Both the position numbers and the translations under genes were made by a program. The notes under the pieces were generated by a model, which searched no databases, was not told the DNA's origin, and saw nothing but the letters and a program-made list of their open reading frames with translations. Positions 33,531 to 42,689 of a stretch of 51,881 nucleotides of DNA are shown here, piece after piece (positions within the stretch are counted from its first letter, which is position 1; the number at the start of each line of letters is the position of its first letter). The stretch comes from an uncultured Prevotella sp. (GTDB lineage Bacteria; Bacteroidota; Bacteroidia; Bacteroidales; Bacteroidaceae), in NCBI GenBank assembly GCA_905233825.1, contig CAJOFE010000020.1:1-51881 (forward strand), written 5' to 3'.

Positions 33531-35285
33531 TTAATAGATGCCAGTGTCATATTTGTAGTCCGGGTGGGCTTTCAGATAGTCGTCAAGCTCCTTCGGGCGC
33601 AGGATGACGCAATCGACACGCAGGGTACGATCGAACATTGCGCGCTCGCGGGAGGTGATGGCACTGTTGATGCGCAGGTAGGGGTAGTAGTCGCCAGTAC
33701 CGGCATAAGCCACAGGAAATGTGAAGTCGCCTATGTAGATGGTATCTACACGTGTGGAGTCGGAAGTGTAGTCCTTCGATATGCACCAACTGCTTTCATT
33801 GTCTTTGTTCTTTCCATTTGCTTGAGCATAGCCCATGGAAACCTTGAACTTGTTGGGCTTGGCCTCGATGTTGCTACTGGTAATGCTGGCAGGCACCATG
33901 ACAACATAGACGCTGTAGATGGTGGAGCGGACGTCGGGCAGATAGAAGACAACACCAGGGTTCGTACTCATACTGGCAGGTTGCGCCTCGATATAAGAGA
34001 AGTTCGACACGTGACCGCTCACTTCGGGATTCTGTGTGCCGGGCGTAACATAGATGCGCTGTGGGTCGCCAGCGGTATTGACCGAACTGGCCAGTGTCTG
34101 GTAAGCCTCGCCCTCCACTTTGATCTCAGGATTCCATGAGGTCCAGGGATGAATCTGCATGGTATCGGTAATCCATACGGCGCCATTGCTCTTATTAACA
34201 CGTTGGGCATTCTCGAACAGGGCGGCAGCATCTTCAGTATAGATCTTGGTGAGGGTCGTGCTGTAGAGCGAGTCGCACTGCAAGGGTTGGCCCGTCTGCA
34301 GGTTGTTGAGTTTGCGGTTGTCGTAAAGGTTGTTGTTGTAGAACAGACTGCTGGTGAGCATGTAGTTCACAATAGAGTCTTTCAGAAACTTCGTGTCCTT
34401 GATCTCGATTGTAGTCTTCTTGGGATCGTTGGGTGATGTGTCTTCCATGAAGTCAAACGAGGGCACATAGTTGAAGAACCTCTCAACCGTGGCCTTAGCC
34501 TTGCTCCATGCCTCGTTAGTGGGCAAGATCATGGTGTAGTTGCTGTCCTCGCGGTTGATGTAGGCGAAATAGCGGCTGAACAAGTCGTTGTGCTCGTCGA
34601 AGACAGAATCAAGGTAGGTAATCTGTCCGTTGAGCATAGGGCCCTGTACACTCTTCAACTCGTTCAGCTTCTTCACATCGTAGCTGTGGAAGAAGTTGGC
34701 GATGGAGTCGAGCGGATAATCGTTGTTATTCAGTGCCTCGAAGATATTGCCCATGAAAGGAATCTTGCCGCCGAGCATGTGGATGACACCGTTACGGCTT
34801 GCCAGATTAGGATTGGTGATCCCGACGTTTTGGATGGTGTAGTTTCCATTGCCGCCGAAGAGCATCAGCTTCTCATTGAGCGTGTAGATACGCTCGTTGA
34901 TAGCACCTGAGACAGGGTAGTTGTTGCGTGCGATATGGTTCTGCACAAACTCTTTCTGCAAGCGTTCCTTGCTAAAGGCATTCAGCGTCTCAAAGTCGAA
35001 GGTGCCGTCAGTGGGAGCCCAAACGGTGTAGGTCTGCGAGGCATTGAGCACTTCGTCGTAGCCGGCCTTCTTCAGTAAGCTGGCAAACTGCGAAAGGTTC
35101 GCATTCTTGCTGATATTCTCCCACAGGGTGGCTTGCTGCGAGTCGAGGATAGTATTATCGGCCTCGTAGTGGTCGTCCCAATCGGAACAGGAGACCCCCA
35201 CCCAGCCTCCTCCCGCGAGTGGGAGGAGCACATAGACCATAGAGCGGAAGAGCCCCTTTATTTTTTCAAACATAAACTGTTTCAT
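33531..35285 (-). CDS. Two-FAS1 lipoprotein with C-terminal beta-sandwich (B)
   Basis: 584 residues from the ATG at 35285; the ATG at 35315 is an alternative. Lipobox VGVSC (Cys33). FAS1 (fasciclin) domain 1 has YTVWAPTDGTFDF (about 70-82) and a GVIHMLGGKIPF end; domain 2 has YTMILPTNEAW (about 250). The C-terminal ~190 residues form a beta-sandwich-like domain ending LRVDCVILRP, comparable with the end of the neighbouring FAS1 protein. FAS1 domains mediate adhesion and ligand binding in known cases. The signal peptide segment PLAGGGWVG is encoded by a G/C-block repeat (35194-35229), suggesting repeat insertion or origin of the lipobox. Upstream gap of 83 bp holds an inverted copy. Confidence 0.88.
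   Translation of the reverse strand: MKQFMFEKIKGLFRSMVYVLLPLAGGGWVGVSCSDWDDHYEADNTILDSQQATLWENISKNANLSQFASLLKKAGYDEVLNASQTYTVWAPTDGTFDFETLNAFSKERLQKEFVQNHIARNNYPVSGAINERIYTLNEKLMLFGGNGNYTIQNVGITNPNLASRNGVIHMLGGKIPFMGNIFEALNNNDYPLDSIANFFHSYDVKKLNELKSVQGPMLNGQITYLDSVFDEHNDLFSRYFAYINREDSNYTMILPTNEAWSKAKATVERFFNYVPSFDFMEDTSPNDPKKTTIEIKDTKFLKDSIVNYMLTSSLFYNNNLYDNRKLNNLQTGQPLQCDSLYSTTLTKIYTEDAAALFENAQRVNKSNGAVWITDTMQIHPWTSWNPEIKVEGEAYQTLASSVNTAGDPQRIYVTPGTQNPEVSGHVSNFSYIEAQPASMSTNPGVVFYLPDVRSTIYSVYVVMVPASITSSNIEAKPNKFKVSMGYAQANGKNKDNESSWCISKDYTSDSTRVDTIYIGDFTFPVAYAGTGDYYPYLRINSAITSRERAMFDRTLRVDCVILRPKELDDYLKAHPDYKYDTGIY
35194..35229. repeat. G/C-block repeat inside a signal-peptide coding region
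   Basis: ACCCAGCCTCCTCCC-GCGAGT-GGGAGGAG, containing a 7-bp hairpin CTCCTCC(C)/GGGAGGAG. It encodes PLAGGGWVG on the minus strand, a peptide typical of translated Bacteroidetes repeats. A related inverted copy lies at 35330-35368 (CCCTCCATATTGGGAGGGG) just upstream of the gene, so the pair may be the arms of an old element. Confidence 0.6.
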
Positions 35286-35368
35286 GTCTTTTATCTGTTT
35301 TGTTTTTATTTTCAATGATCATGCTTGACCTCTTCCCTCCATATTGGGAGGGGTAAGGAGTGGGTCTC

Positions 35369-37447
35369 TTAATACATGTCCTCTGCATATTGAGAGTTAT
35401 TATACACATTCTCGGGGCAGAACTCTATGTAGTCAAGGTGGAATTGCCAGGCGTCACCCTCAAGCACCGTTTTGAAGCGCAGCCAGTACTCGCCTTGTTC
35501 AAATGGTTGCTTGGCGATGATGCGTCGCAAGTCCTCGCGGTTGCTACGGGCATAGTTACCAGTGTTGATGCCTACGGTATAGTAGAGTGGTCCGCGCATA
35601 TAGCCTAAGTTGCGCATGTTGGCATCGGTTTCCACACCCTTGTCATCACAACTATTCCAGTTACACCAGCCGGTGTTCACGTCGGGTGCATCGGCAGTAG
35701 CACTTCCGTCAGGGACGACTCGCATATCGAGCGGGATGTCGAGGGCTTTCATGTCAGAGAGTTCTGACGAAGAGCCTAGATAGAATTGGAGCATGCCTCG
35801 GTTACCGTTGGCGGTATAGCCAATGCGCAACTCGTAGGTGTCATCAGGAACGGGAGGCAGACGGAAGGCAAAGTCGAATCGTCCCTTGCAGTTGAACTCG
35901 TCACCTTGATAGTTACTCCAGCCGCTGCTCTGACCGGGAAGGTAGTACAAACGGGTGTCGTCGCCATTGTAAATGACTAGATCTTTGAGGAATCCCGGCG
36001 GGATGCGGATGTAGTTGCCACTCAGGTTACCGTCGGCACCTTCCTTGCCGCCGTTCAGAGCTCTTACCTCACTATCGGATATACGGCGGAATGAGTTCGA
36101 CATCATCTCACCCAGGAAAGCGGTGTCGTCGAAGCGCATGCGCTCGTTCAGTGCTTTCTCCGGCACGCCTTGGTCATAGACGAGTATGTCTTTCAGACTA
36201 TGGATATATCCGTTCACAGATGCGTATTGTCCTTTGTCGCCAACCATCTCGATGCCGTTGAACAGCACGGTATGCATGCCTGCTGTACCCAACTCGGCAA
36301 TCAGATCGGTCAGCGAATTGTTGGCAATCTGACGGTTGAGATACAAGCGGTTGTTGTTGCGTGTAATCTTCAGCAGCGTATAGGGAAGCATGGTCTCGTA
36401 ATATTCCACGAGCGTCACCTTCGATATCTGATTGTGATTGTGTACGAGTTTGTCGTAAGGAATTTTGTAGTCAAGGATATGATAGCGCACGAACATGCTC
36501 AGCGTGTTCCACGGGTTCTTGTAGTCGGTACCGGTGCTGATTTGGATGCCGTGGTTACGTGCATAGTCATACCAGCCATTGCCAGGCTCGGCGCATTTTG
36601 CATAGATTTCATCAGCATAGGCTTTTAGATCGTCTATGTTGTGAATGCCTCTCTCGGCTAACACATCGTCGGTCTCAGCAAAGATGGTGTATCCCAGTTC
36701 GCACTTCTCGGGCAGATAGAAGTTGGGTTTATCAACATGGTCGAAGTCAGTGCGGCTGATGTTGGTCAGCGAGTCAGCCAAGCCAGTCACCTTCAAGGCC
36801 TGTGAGAAAAGTGAGTACTCGTCGGCATGGCTATCCATCTCACCAGCGATAAGCATGTTCGAGCGACGGATTACGCAGTCGATCTCATGCAACACGCCGT
36901 TCTCCAGTTCATTATCCATGCTGGTGATGGATGAGGCACGGTTGATGATCACAGCACCCGTTATAGAGTCGATGCTTGTATTGATGTCACGTCCCAGCTT
37001 GGTCTTAATGGTCATACCATTACCCATGTTCACGCCCAGCTCTTCTGTGCCTAACAGATGGAACAGTGCAATGTCTTCGCAGAGTGAATCGGTCAGACCT
37101 TCTAGTCCGCGCTGTGTCATGCCGTTGTGGGGAATCTCTAGATTGACGGGATCATCATACAGGCTGTCGAGATACTGCTGTACAGCTTCATTCGTCGGGG
37201 CGAAACAGGTATAGGTGCCGTAAGCCGAAAGGATTTTGTCATAGCCGATGCGCGCTAGGATATAGTTGAAATCGCTGAAGCGCTCAGGACGGTTGGCCAG
37301 GTAGTCCTCAATGGTCTCGCCCGTGAAGGTGTAAAGGTTCGACTCATCGATGTCTTCCTTACAGGAAACCACTGTGGTGAAGGCTGCGGCAACACTGCAG
37401 CACACCAAACCTTTTACAATGTATTTTCTTATATTATAGGTAACCAT
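35369..37447 (-). CDS. Two-FAS1 lipoprotein with C-terminal carbohydrate-binding-like domain (A)
   Basis: 692 residues. Lipobox VVSC (Cys29). FAS1 domain 1: YTCFAPTNEAVQQYL (about 78-92) and VLHEIDCVI. FAS1 domain 2: YTIFAETDDVLAERG (about 245-260) and YIHSLKDILVY. The C-terminal region (about 495-690) looks like a jelly-roll module: GRFDFAFRLPPVPDDTYELR, RGMLQFYLGSS, and an end WQFHLDYIEFCPE, a pattern seen in CBM6/35-like and related beta-sandwiches. It is surface-lipoprotein-like by context: 18 bp after SusD of the first pair and 83 bp before the next FAS1 gene. Ligand unknown; binding, not catalysis, is the expected role. Confidence 0.88.
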   Translation of the reverse strand: MVTYNIRKYIVKGLVCCSVAAAFTTVVSCKEDIDESNLYTFTGETIEDYLANRPERFSDFNYILARIGYDKILSAYGTYTCFAPTNEAVQQYLDSLYDDPVNLEIPHNGMTQRGLEGLTDSLCEDIALFHLLGTEELGVNMGNGMTIKTKLGRDINTSIDSITGAVIINRASSITSMDNELENGVLHEIDCVIRRSNMLIAGEMDSHADEYSLFSQALKVTGLADSLTNISRTDFDHVDKPNFYLPEKCELGYTIFAETDDVLAERGIHNIDDLKAYADEIYAKCAEPGNGWYDYARNHGIQISTGTDYKNPWNTLSMFVRYHILDYKIPYDKLVHNHNQISKVTLVEYYETMLPYTLLKITRNNNRLYLNRQIANNSLTDLIAELGTAGMHTVLFNGIEMVGDKGQYASVNGYIHSLKDILVYDQGVPEKALNERMRFDDTAFLGEMMSNSFRRISDSEVRALNGGKEGADGNLSGNYIRIPPGFLKDLVIYNGDDTRLYYLPGQSSGWSNYQGDEFNCKGRFDFAFRLPPVPDDTYELRIGYTANGNRGMLQFYLGSSSELSDMKALDIPLDMRVVPDGSATADAPDVNTGWCNWNSCDDKGVETDANMRNLGYMRGPLYYTVGINTGNYARSNREDLRRIIAKQPFEQGEYWLRFKTVLEGDAWQFHLDYIEFCPENVYNNSQYAEDMY

Positions 37448-37465
37448 AATTCCTAATTATTAATA

Positions 37466-39244
37466 CTAATTCTTGGAAGTCGTTTTCTCTTGGATATAGA
37501 CCGGGTTCTGCTTCAGCAGGTTGTTTACCTTGGTCTCATTCTCCTCGATGGGCCAGTAGAGATAGGGTTCGCTCTTCATCTTGTAGGATACGGCATCGCC
37601 ACTGCCACCGCTGCCGAATTTGCGGATGATCATATTCAGCATGGGCTTGTATAGTTCGGGCCAGCCTCCTTGGTCGGCCATCTTTTGGTGAATGTCTACA
37701 CCTGTCATGTGGCGATAGCCATAGCGCATCAGGTCCCACCAGCGCTTGCCCTCGAAGCAAAGCTCACGCTCGCGCTCGGCCAGCACCAGTAGTTCCAGGT
37801 CTTCTTTCGACTTGAAGCTGCCGAACTTCAGCGTATCGGGCGAGTTCTTCTTCATGGAGCGCTTATTCACTGCCTGTACTAGGTCAAAGGCCTTGCGTAG
37901 GGCCACCACATCGCTGTCGTTGGCAGCCGTCTCTACGTAGGCTTCGGCTTGCATCAGCATGACGTCGGTGAGGCGATAGACAATCCAGTTCTGGCGGAAC
38001 TCAGGGAAGTTACGGCTGTTATTCTTCTCAACGCCAACGGTGGAGTTGACGGGGACGATGGTGCTTGAAGATTCCACCATCTTGCGGATACTCAGCTGCT
38101 GGGCTTCCTCGTTGTTAGCATTATAAACGTTGTTCCAGAAACGATAGTCGTCTTTCGAGAGATAGACTTTCTGTCCCTTGTCGGTGTTGGCATCTTTGTC
38201 AATGGAGTTGAAGATTGGCGATGCCATGAGAATGCTATTGTTACTGTGGCTGGTCTCGTTACCCGACTCATAATAGTAGTTCTCCAAGGCTTGATTTGAG
38301 TTGTCACGACCGTTGTACTGCCACTCTAGAATACTCTCGTGTGAATTACCGGCATTGGTATTGAAGATGGTATACAAAGCCATGACGCCGTCTTCCAAAT
38401 GATAGCGGTCTTTCTCCATGTCGGTGACGTCGTACTCCTTGTAGAACTCATAGAATGCGTGCTTGGCATTGATAATAGAGTCGGTATGCACGATGACCTG
38501 CTGGTAGTCGCTAGTGTTATGGGTCATAGCAGCGCGCCACAGGTAGATGTCAGCCATCAGGGCATCGACGGCATCGCGGGTCATATAGCCCTTGTTGCGC
38601 CAGTCGTACTGGCCGTAGGCACCGCTGCGCATAATGTACTGGCGGGCCTCTGTCAGGTCATCGAGACAGTGTTGTAGCACTACATCGGGTGTGCTCTGCT
38701 CAATGGGCTCGATAGTGGTGTCGTCCTCATAGGAGCGGGTGGTGTAGGGCACGTCGCGGAAGGTACGCACCAGATAGAAGTAGCACAGTGAGCGCAGGGC
38801 CAGCATCTGTGCACGTACCACCTGATAGTCGCCCTGTGTGAACTCTGGGTCTTCAGCCATGACGTCCTCTGCATGGTTAAGTACGATATTACAACTATTG
38901 ATGACTTTGTAGAAAGTGCCCCACGAGTTATAACGGTTAGTGGGCAGCAGATTTACGGCTGCAATATTATCGAGAGTATTATCGTTGTAACCGTCCAGCT
39001 TTACTAATTCGTCGGAACGGTAAGCACCCCAAATGATAGCTCGCTCCATAATGTTGTAGTCGAGCATCGAGCGGTAGCAGCCGTCCACCATCTGGTTCAC
39101 GTCGTCCTTGGTTTTCCAGAACTCCGAGCCCACGATGCGGTCGGTGGGGTAGATGGTCAGGAAATCGTTGCAGCTGACAAGGGTTGCGGCCATACCGAAG
39201 CATACCGACCCCATTGCAATATATTTCTTTATCTTGGTAATCAT
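37466..39244 (-). CDS. SusD/RagB-family lipoprotein (first pair)
   Basis: 592 residues. Lipoprotein signal MITKIKKYIAMGSVCFG with lipobox LVSC (Cys25), then NDFLTIYPTDRIVGSEFWKT. Canonical SusD signature RAQMLALRSLCYFYLVRTFR and DVPYTTRSY. C-terminal RERELCFEGKRWWDLMRYG and YLYWPIEENE are standard RagB/SusD motifs. Forms the ligand-capturing lid of the upstream SusC. Divergent in sequence from the second SusD of the operon, so the two pairs probably see different ligands or different parts of one. Confidence 0.94.
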   Translation of the reverse strand: MITKIKKYIAMGSVCFGMAATLVSCNDFLTIYPTDRIVGSEFWKTKDDVNQMVDGCYRSMLDYNIMERAIIWGAYRSDELVKLDGYNDNTLDNIAAVNLLPTNRYNSWGTFYKVINSCNIVLNHAEDVMAEDPEFTQGDYQVVRAQMLALRSLCYFYLVRTFRDVPYTTRSYEDDTTIEPIEQSTPDVVLQHCLDDLTEARQYIMRSGAYGQYDWRNKGYMTRDAVDALMADIYLWRAAMTHNTSDYQQVIVHTDSIINAKHAFYEFYKEYDVTDMEKDRYHLEDGVMALYTIFNTNAGNSHESILEWQYNGRDNSNQALENYYYESGNETSHSNNSILMASPIFNSIDKDANTDKGQKVYLSKDDYRFWNNVYNANNEEAQQLSIRKMVESSSTIVPVNSTVGVEKNNSRNFPEFRQNWIVYRLTDVMLMQAEAYVETAANDSDVVALRKAFDLVQAVNKRSMKKNSPDTLKFGSFKSKEDLELLVLAERERELCFEGKRWWDLMRYGYRHMTGVDIHQKMADQGGWPELYKPMLNMIIRKFGSGGSGDAVSYKMKSEPYLYWPIEENETKVNNLLKQNPVYIQEKTTSKN

Positions 39245-39277
39245 AATTTCTAATTTCTAATTACTCATTATTATATA

Positions 39278-42200
39278 TTAGAATCCCACTTGAATGTACA
39301 GCGTAACATTCTTCGATTTCGGAGTCTGCTCATTATCGTAAGCAATGCCCCATGAACCAGGTGCATGCTCGGGGTCGGTACCGCTGTACTTGCTCCAGCA
39401 GAGTAGATTCTGGCCAGAGAGACTCATTGTGAGACGGCTCAGTCCGAGAGGCTTTAGTGCCTTCTGCTTGAAGCTGTACTGTAGCTGGATGTAGCTCATA
39501 CGTACGAATGAGGCATCCTCCACGTAGCGGTCGCTACCCTGCCAGTTGTAGCCGGAGTTGTACATGGCGCGTGGAATCTCCGTCACGTCGCCGTTCTTGC
39601 GCCAGCGCCAGTTCACGGCCGAGCTCTGGTTATAGGCATTGTACATCTCTTCCAGACTCATCTTGGCGTTGTTCACGATCTTGATGCCCTGACGGTAAGC
39701 GAAGCTAGTTTTCAGCGACCAGTTGCCATACTGCATGTTGAAGCCGAAACCACCGTTAAAGTGCGGGTTACTGTTACCCAGATAGACAACGTCGAGTGAG
39801 TTGATCTGTCCGTCGTGGTTCACGTCCTCATAGATAGCATCGCCACCTTGGAACTCATAGAGTGGACGACCGTCATTGAAATAATATACCTGACGGATGG
39901 GTAATCCTTTCGAGTCCATCATCACATGTCCCTCATCGTCGATAGCGATGGGGGCCGTCTTTCCTTTGGCCAGGAACTCATTGTTGATATAGTCGCGCAG
40001 TTGTTCGCCGGTCCAATTTTTGCTATCCTTCATGTTGGTCAGGTACTCGTAAGTGTATTGATAGACGCCTTTATAGCGCAGGCCGTAGATAGAGCCTAGT
40101 GGGTTACCCTTCTGAATGCGGTTCAGGTACTGTCCGCGTCCCTCGGGGTTCCATTCGCCGTTGATGCTTTCTAATACGCTCTCGTCCATTTCAACAATCT
40201 CGTTGAAGTTTTGTGCGATATTGAAATTGGCGCTCATCTTGAATTTGCCGATTTTCAGGAACTCGTTAGCTGAGATGTTCAGCTCCCATCCCTTATTAGT
40301 CATCTCGCCTACGTTAGCCCATGCCAGTGAACTGAAGCCGGTAGAGGTCGGGATGCGCACGTTTCTCATCAGCAGGTCCTTGGTGCGCTTGAAGTAGTAG
40401 TTGAAGTCACCAGTGATGCGGTCGTTGAAGAAGCCGAAGTCGCCACCAATATTATACTGTGTGGTACGCTCCCATTTCAGGTTGTCAAGCTGCAGGGCTT
40501 CCAGATAGCTGACGCTGTGCTTGTCGCCGATGGTACCATACACACCCGAGGTGTTATACTTTGAGTATTGTAGGTACTGATCGTCGGGCTGTTTGCCTAC
40601 GATACCCCATGAGGGGCGGAAGCTCAGCATTGACAGCCACGATTTCGACCACTTCATGAACGGCTCGTCGCTGATGTTCCAGCGAGCGGAGATACCGGGG
40701 AAGTAGCCCCATTTCTTCGAGTCGCCGAATTTCGTCGTGCCGTCGGCACGTACCGAGAAGTCGAAGTTGTAGCGTCCCTCTTTATAAGAGATGTGTCCTG
40801 AGTAGATGCCCGACATTGAGCGCCACTGGCCGTTGCTGGTCTTCATGTCTTCGATGGTCGTATCGACGGTAGGAGAGGTTGAGCCGTTAGGGGCATTGCG
40901 GTTCACCACTGTCTGGCTGTTGTCGTTGCCACTGGTCATCTCCCAACGCATCAGCATGGTGCTGAACCAGTCCTCGTTCTTGAAATGAGGCGTGAGGGTG
41001 AACGTGTGGCGGGTGGTGAAGGCCTGTGAGTTATAGTCATAGACCTCGCTACGGTTATACTGGCTACTGTTCCAGCCGTCAGTGCTCAGAGAGCCAGGCC
41101 AATATTTGGGTTCGCTCTTCGAGAAGATATCAATATAGACCTCGCCCGAGTAGTCCAGACGCGTCTTGTCGTCGTCCTTGCCCAGCAGGTAGTAGTCCAG
41201 CTGGAACTTAGGCGAGATACGGTAGGTGTTCTCGTCGCGCCAGGCCTGGTTGGCAATGGCCACGGGGTTGCCTAAGCTGCGGATGTCGCGCAGCTGGTAT
41301 GCCGAAGTTCCGGGAACCGACGAGCCGATGCTGTTGTCGTTGGCACCTACGGGCAGCATGATGTAGTATTCACCTGTGCTGTTACCCTGTGCATCCTGAC
41401 GGTAGAGTGCCATGTTGGGCGCCGTCTTCTGTGCACGTCCCAGGATGTTGTCATCGTAGTTGCGGTGGTTCGACGTGTAGGTCAGGGGGAAGGTGGTGCG
41501 GAAGGTGATACGGTCCGACACGAAGTAGTCCAAAGCCAGCTTCGTCGAGAAGCGGTCCAGACGGGTGGTGATGATGGTACCGTTCTCGTGGTCGTAGCCG
41601 GCCGAGATGCGGAAGTTGGCTTTCTCACCGCCACCGGTAATATCGATGTAGTGATACTGGCTCCAGCCCACCTGCTGTACTTCTTTCACCCAGTCAGTGT
41701 TGTTATTCCAGTTCTCAAACTCAGCCCATGAGCGGTTGTAGTTCACCTCGTTGATGTTCGTGGTGGCGTTAGCGCTTTGAGCGGGGTTGTAATACATTTC
41801 CTTCAACATCATGGTGTAGTCGTCACCGTTCAGCAGGTTGTAGCCCTTAGGCTGCCATCTCGGTGTCACGCGAATGGAGTAGTTCACCTTTGTCTTACCA
41901 CGGGCACCGCGCTTGGTGCGGATGCTGATGACACCGTTAGCACCACGTGAGCCCCAGATGGCGGTGGCGGCAGCGTCTTTCAGTACCTGGATGTCCTCAA
42001 TGTCGGCGGGGTTCACCGAGAGCAATGAGGCATAGGTCTCTTCGTTGGCGTTCTGGAAATCGAAGCTGGCATCAGGGTTGTCGAAGATGTTGCCATCGAC
42101 CACGATGAGCGGCTCGGCGCTTCCGTTAATACTGGTCACACCACGCAGACGCATTGAAGTTCCTGATCCCAGGTTGCCCGAGTTTGACACAATGTCGAGA

Positions 42201-42667
42201 CCGGCAATCTGTCCTTGCAGGGCCTCGTCAGCCGAGGTAAAGGCCAGACCTTCCACTTCGCTCATGCTAAATGTCTGTGCGGCCACCGACACCTCGCGTT
42301 CGGGAATGGCCAGACCGCCCTGGTTGAATTTCTTCTTGGCCACGATGGTCACCTCCTTGATGGTAGTGGCATCTTGCAGGGTGACGTTGAACTTCGTACG
42401 GTCGCCAATGGGAAGGGTCTGGGTCTTGTAGCCCACATAACTGATCTTCAGCTTGTTCTTCTTGTTTTTGACGGTCATCGAGAAGTTACCGTTCAGGTCG
42501 GTCTGTGCATAGGAGACGTTACGGTTGTTAGCATCGATTTCCACTACGTTACACATCATCACCGGTCCCATAGCATCACTGATGGTACCCGAAATGCGGG
42601 CCTCCTGTGCATGGGCAGCAATCAGAAAACTAAAAAATGAGATTATTACAAAAAATAGTCGTTTCAT
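39278..42667 (-). CDS. SusC/RagA-family TonB-dependent transporter (first pair)
   Basis: 1129 residues from the ATG at 42667 (MKRLFFVIISFFSFLIAAHA); the in-frame ATG at 42811 is well upstream of the signal peptide and was rejected. CarboxypepD-reg-like domain: ISGTISDAMGPVMMCNVVEI through ISYVGYKTQTLPIG. The plug contains GTSMRLRGVTSINGSAEPLI and ATAIWGSRGANGVISIRTKR. A long beta-barrel follows, ending in KNVTLYIQVGF. It starts 22 bp after the four-FAS1 gene and precedes SusD by 33 bp. The ISYVGYKTQT segment is nearly identical to one in the M56/TonB regulator upstream (45924-47729). Confidence 0.94.
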   Translation of the reverse strand: MKRLFFVIISFFSFLIAAHAQEARISGTISDAMGPVMMCNVVEIDANNRNVSYAQTDLNGNFSMTVKNKKNKLKISYVGYKTQTLPIGDRTKFNVTLQDATTIKEVTIVAKKKFNQGGLAIPEREVSVAAQTFSMSEVEGLAFTSADEALQGQIAGLDIVSNSGNLGSGTSMRLRGVTSINGSAEPLIVVDGNIFDNPDASFDFQNANEETYASLLSVNPADIEDIQVLKDAAATAIWGSRGANGVISIRTKRGARGKTKVNYSIRVTPRWQPKGYNLLNGDDYTMMLKEMYYNPAQSANATTNINEVNYNRSWAEFENWNNNTDWVKEVQQVGWSQYHYIDITGGGEKANFRISAGYDHENGTIITTRLDRFSTKLALDYFVSDRITFRTTFPLTYTSNHRNYDDNILGRAQKTAPNMALYRQDAQGNSTGEYYIMLPVGANDNSIGSSVPGTSAYQLRDIRSLGNPVAIANQAWRDENTYRISPKFQLDYYLLGKDDDKTRLDYSGEVYIDIFSKSEPKYWPGSLSTDGWNSSQYNRSEVYDYNSQAFTTRHTFTLTPHFKNEDWFSTMLMRWEMTSGNDNSQTVVNRNAPNGSTSPTVDTTIEDMKTSNGQWRSMSGIYSGHISYKEGRYNFDFSVRADGTTKFGDSKKWGYFPGISARWNISDEPFMKWSKSWLSMLSFRPSWGIVGKQPDDQYLQYSKYNTSGVYGTIGDKHSVSYLEALQLDNLKWERTTQYNIGGDFGFFNDRITGDFNYYFKRTKDLLMRNVRIPTSTGFSSLAWANVGEMTNKGWELNISANEFLKIGKFKMSANFNIAQNFNEIVEMDESVLESINGEWNPEGRGQYLNRIQKGNPLGSIYGLRYKGVYQYTYEYLTNMKDSKNWTGEQLRDYINNEFLAKGKTAPIAIDDEGHVMMDSKGLPIRQVYYFNDGRPLYEFQGGDAIYEDVNHDGQINSLDVVYLGNSNPHFNGGFGFNMQYGNWSLKTSFAYRQGIKIVNNAKMSLEEMYNAYNQSSAVNWRWRKNGDVTEIPRAMYNSGYNWQGSDRYVEDASFVRMSYIQLQYSFKQKALKPLGLSRLTMSLSGQNLLCWSKYSGTDPEHAPGSWGIAYDNEQTPKSKNVTLYIQVGF

Positions 42668-42689
42668 AGCCTTAAATGTTTTTAATTTC

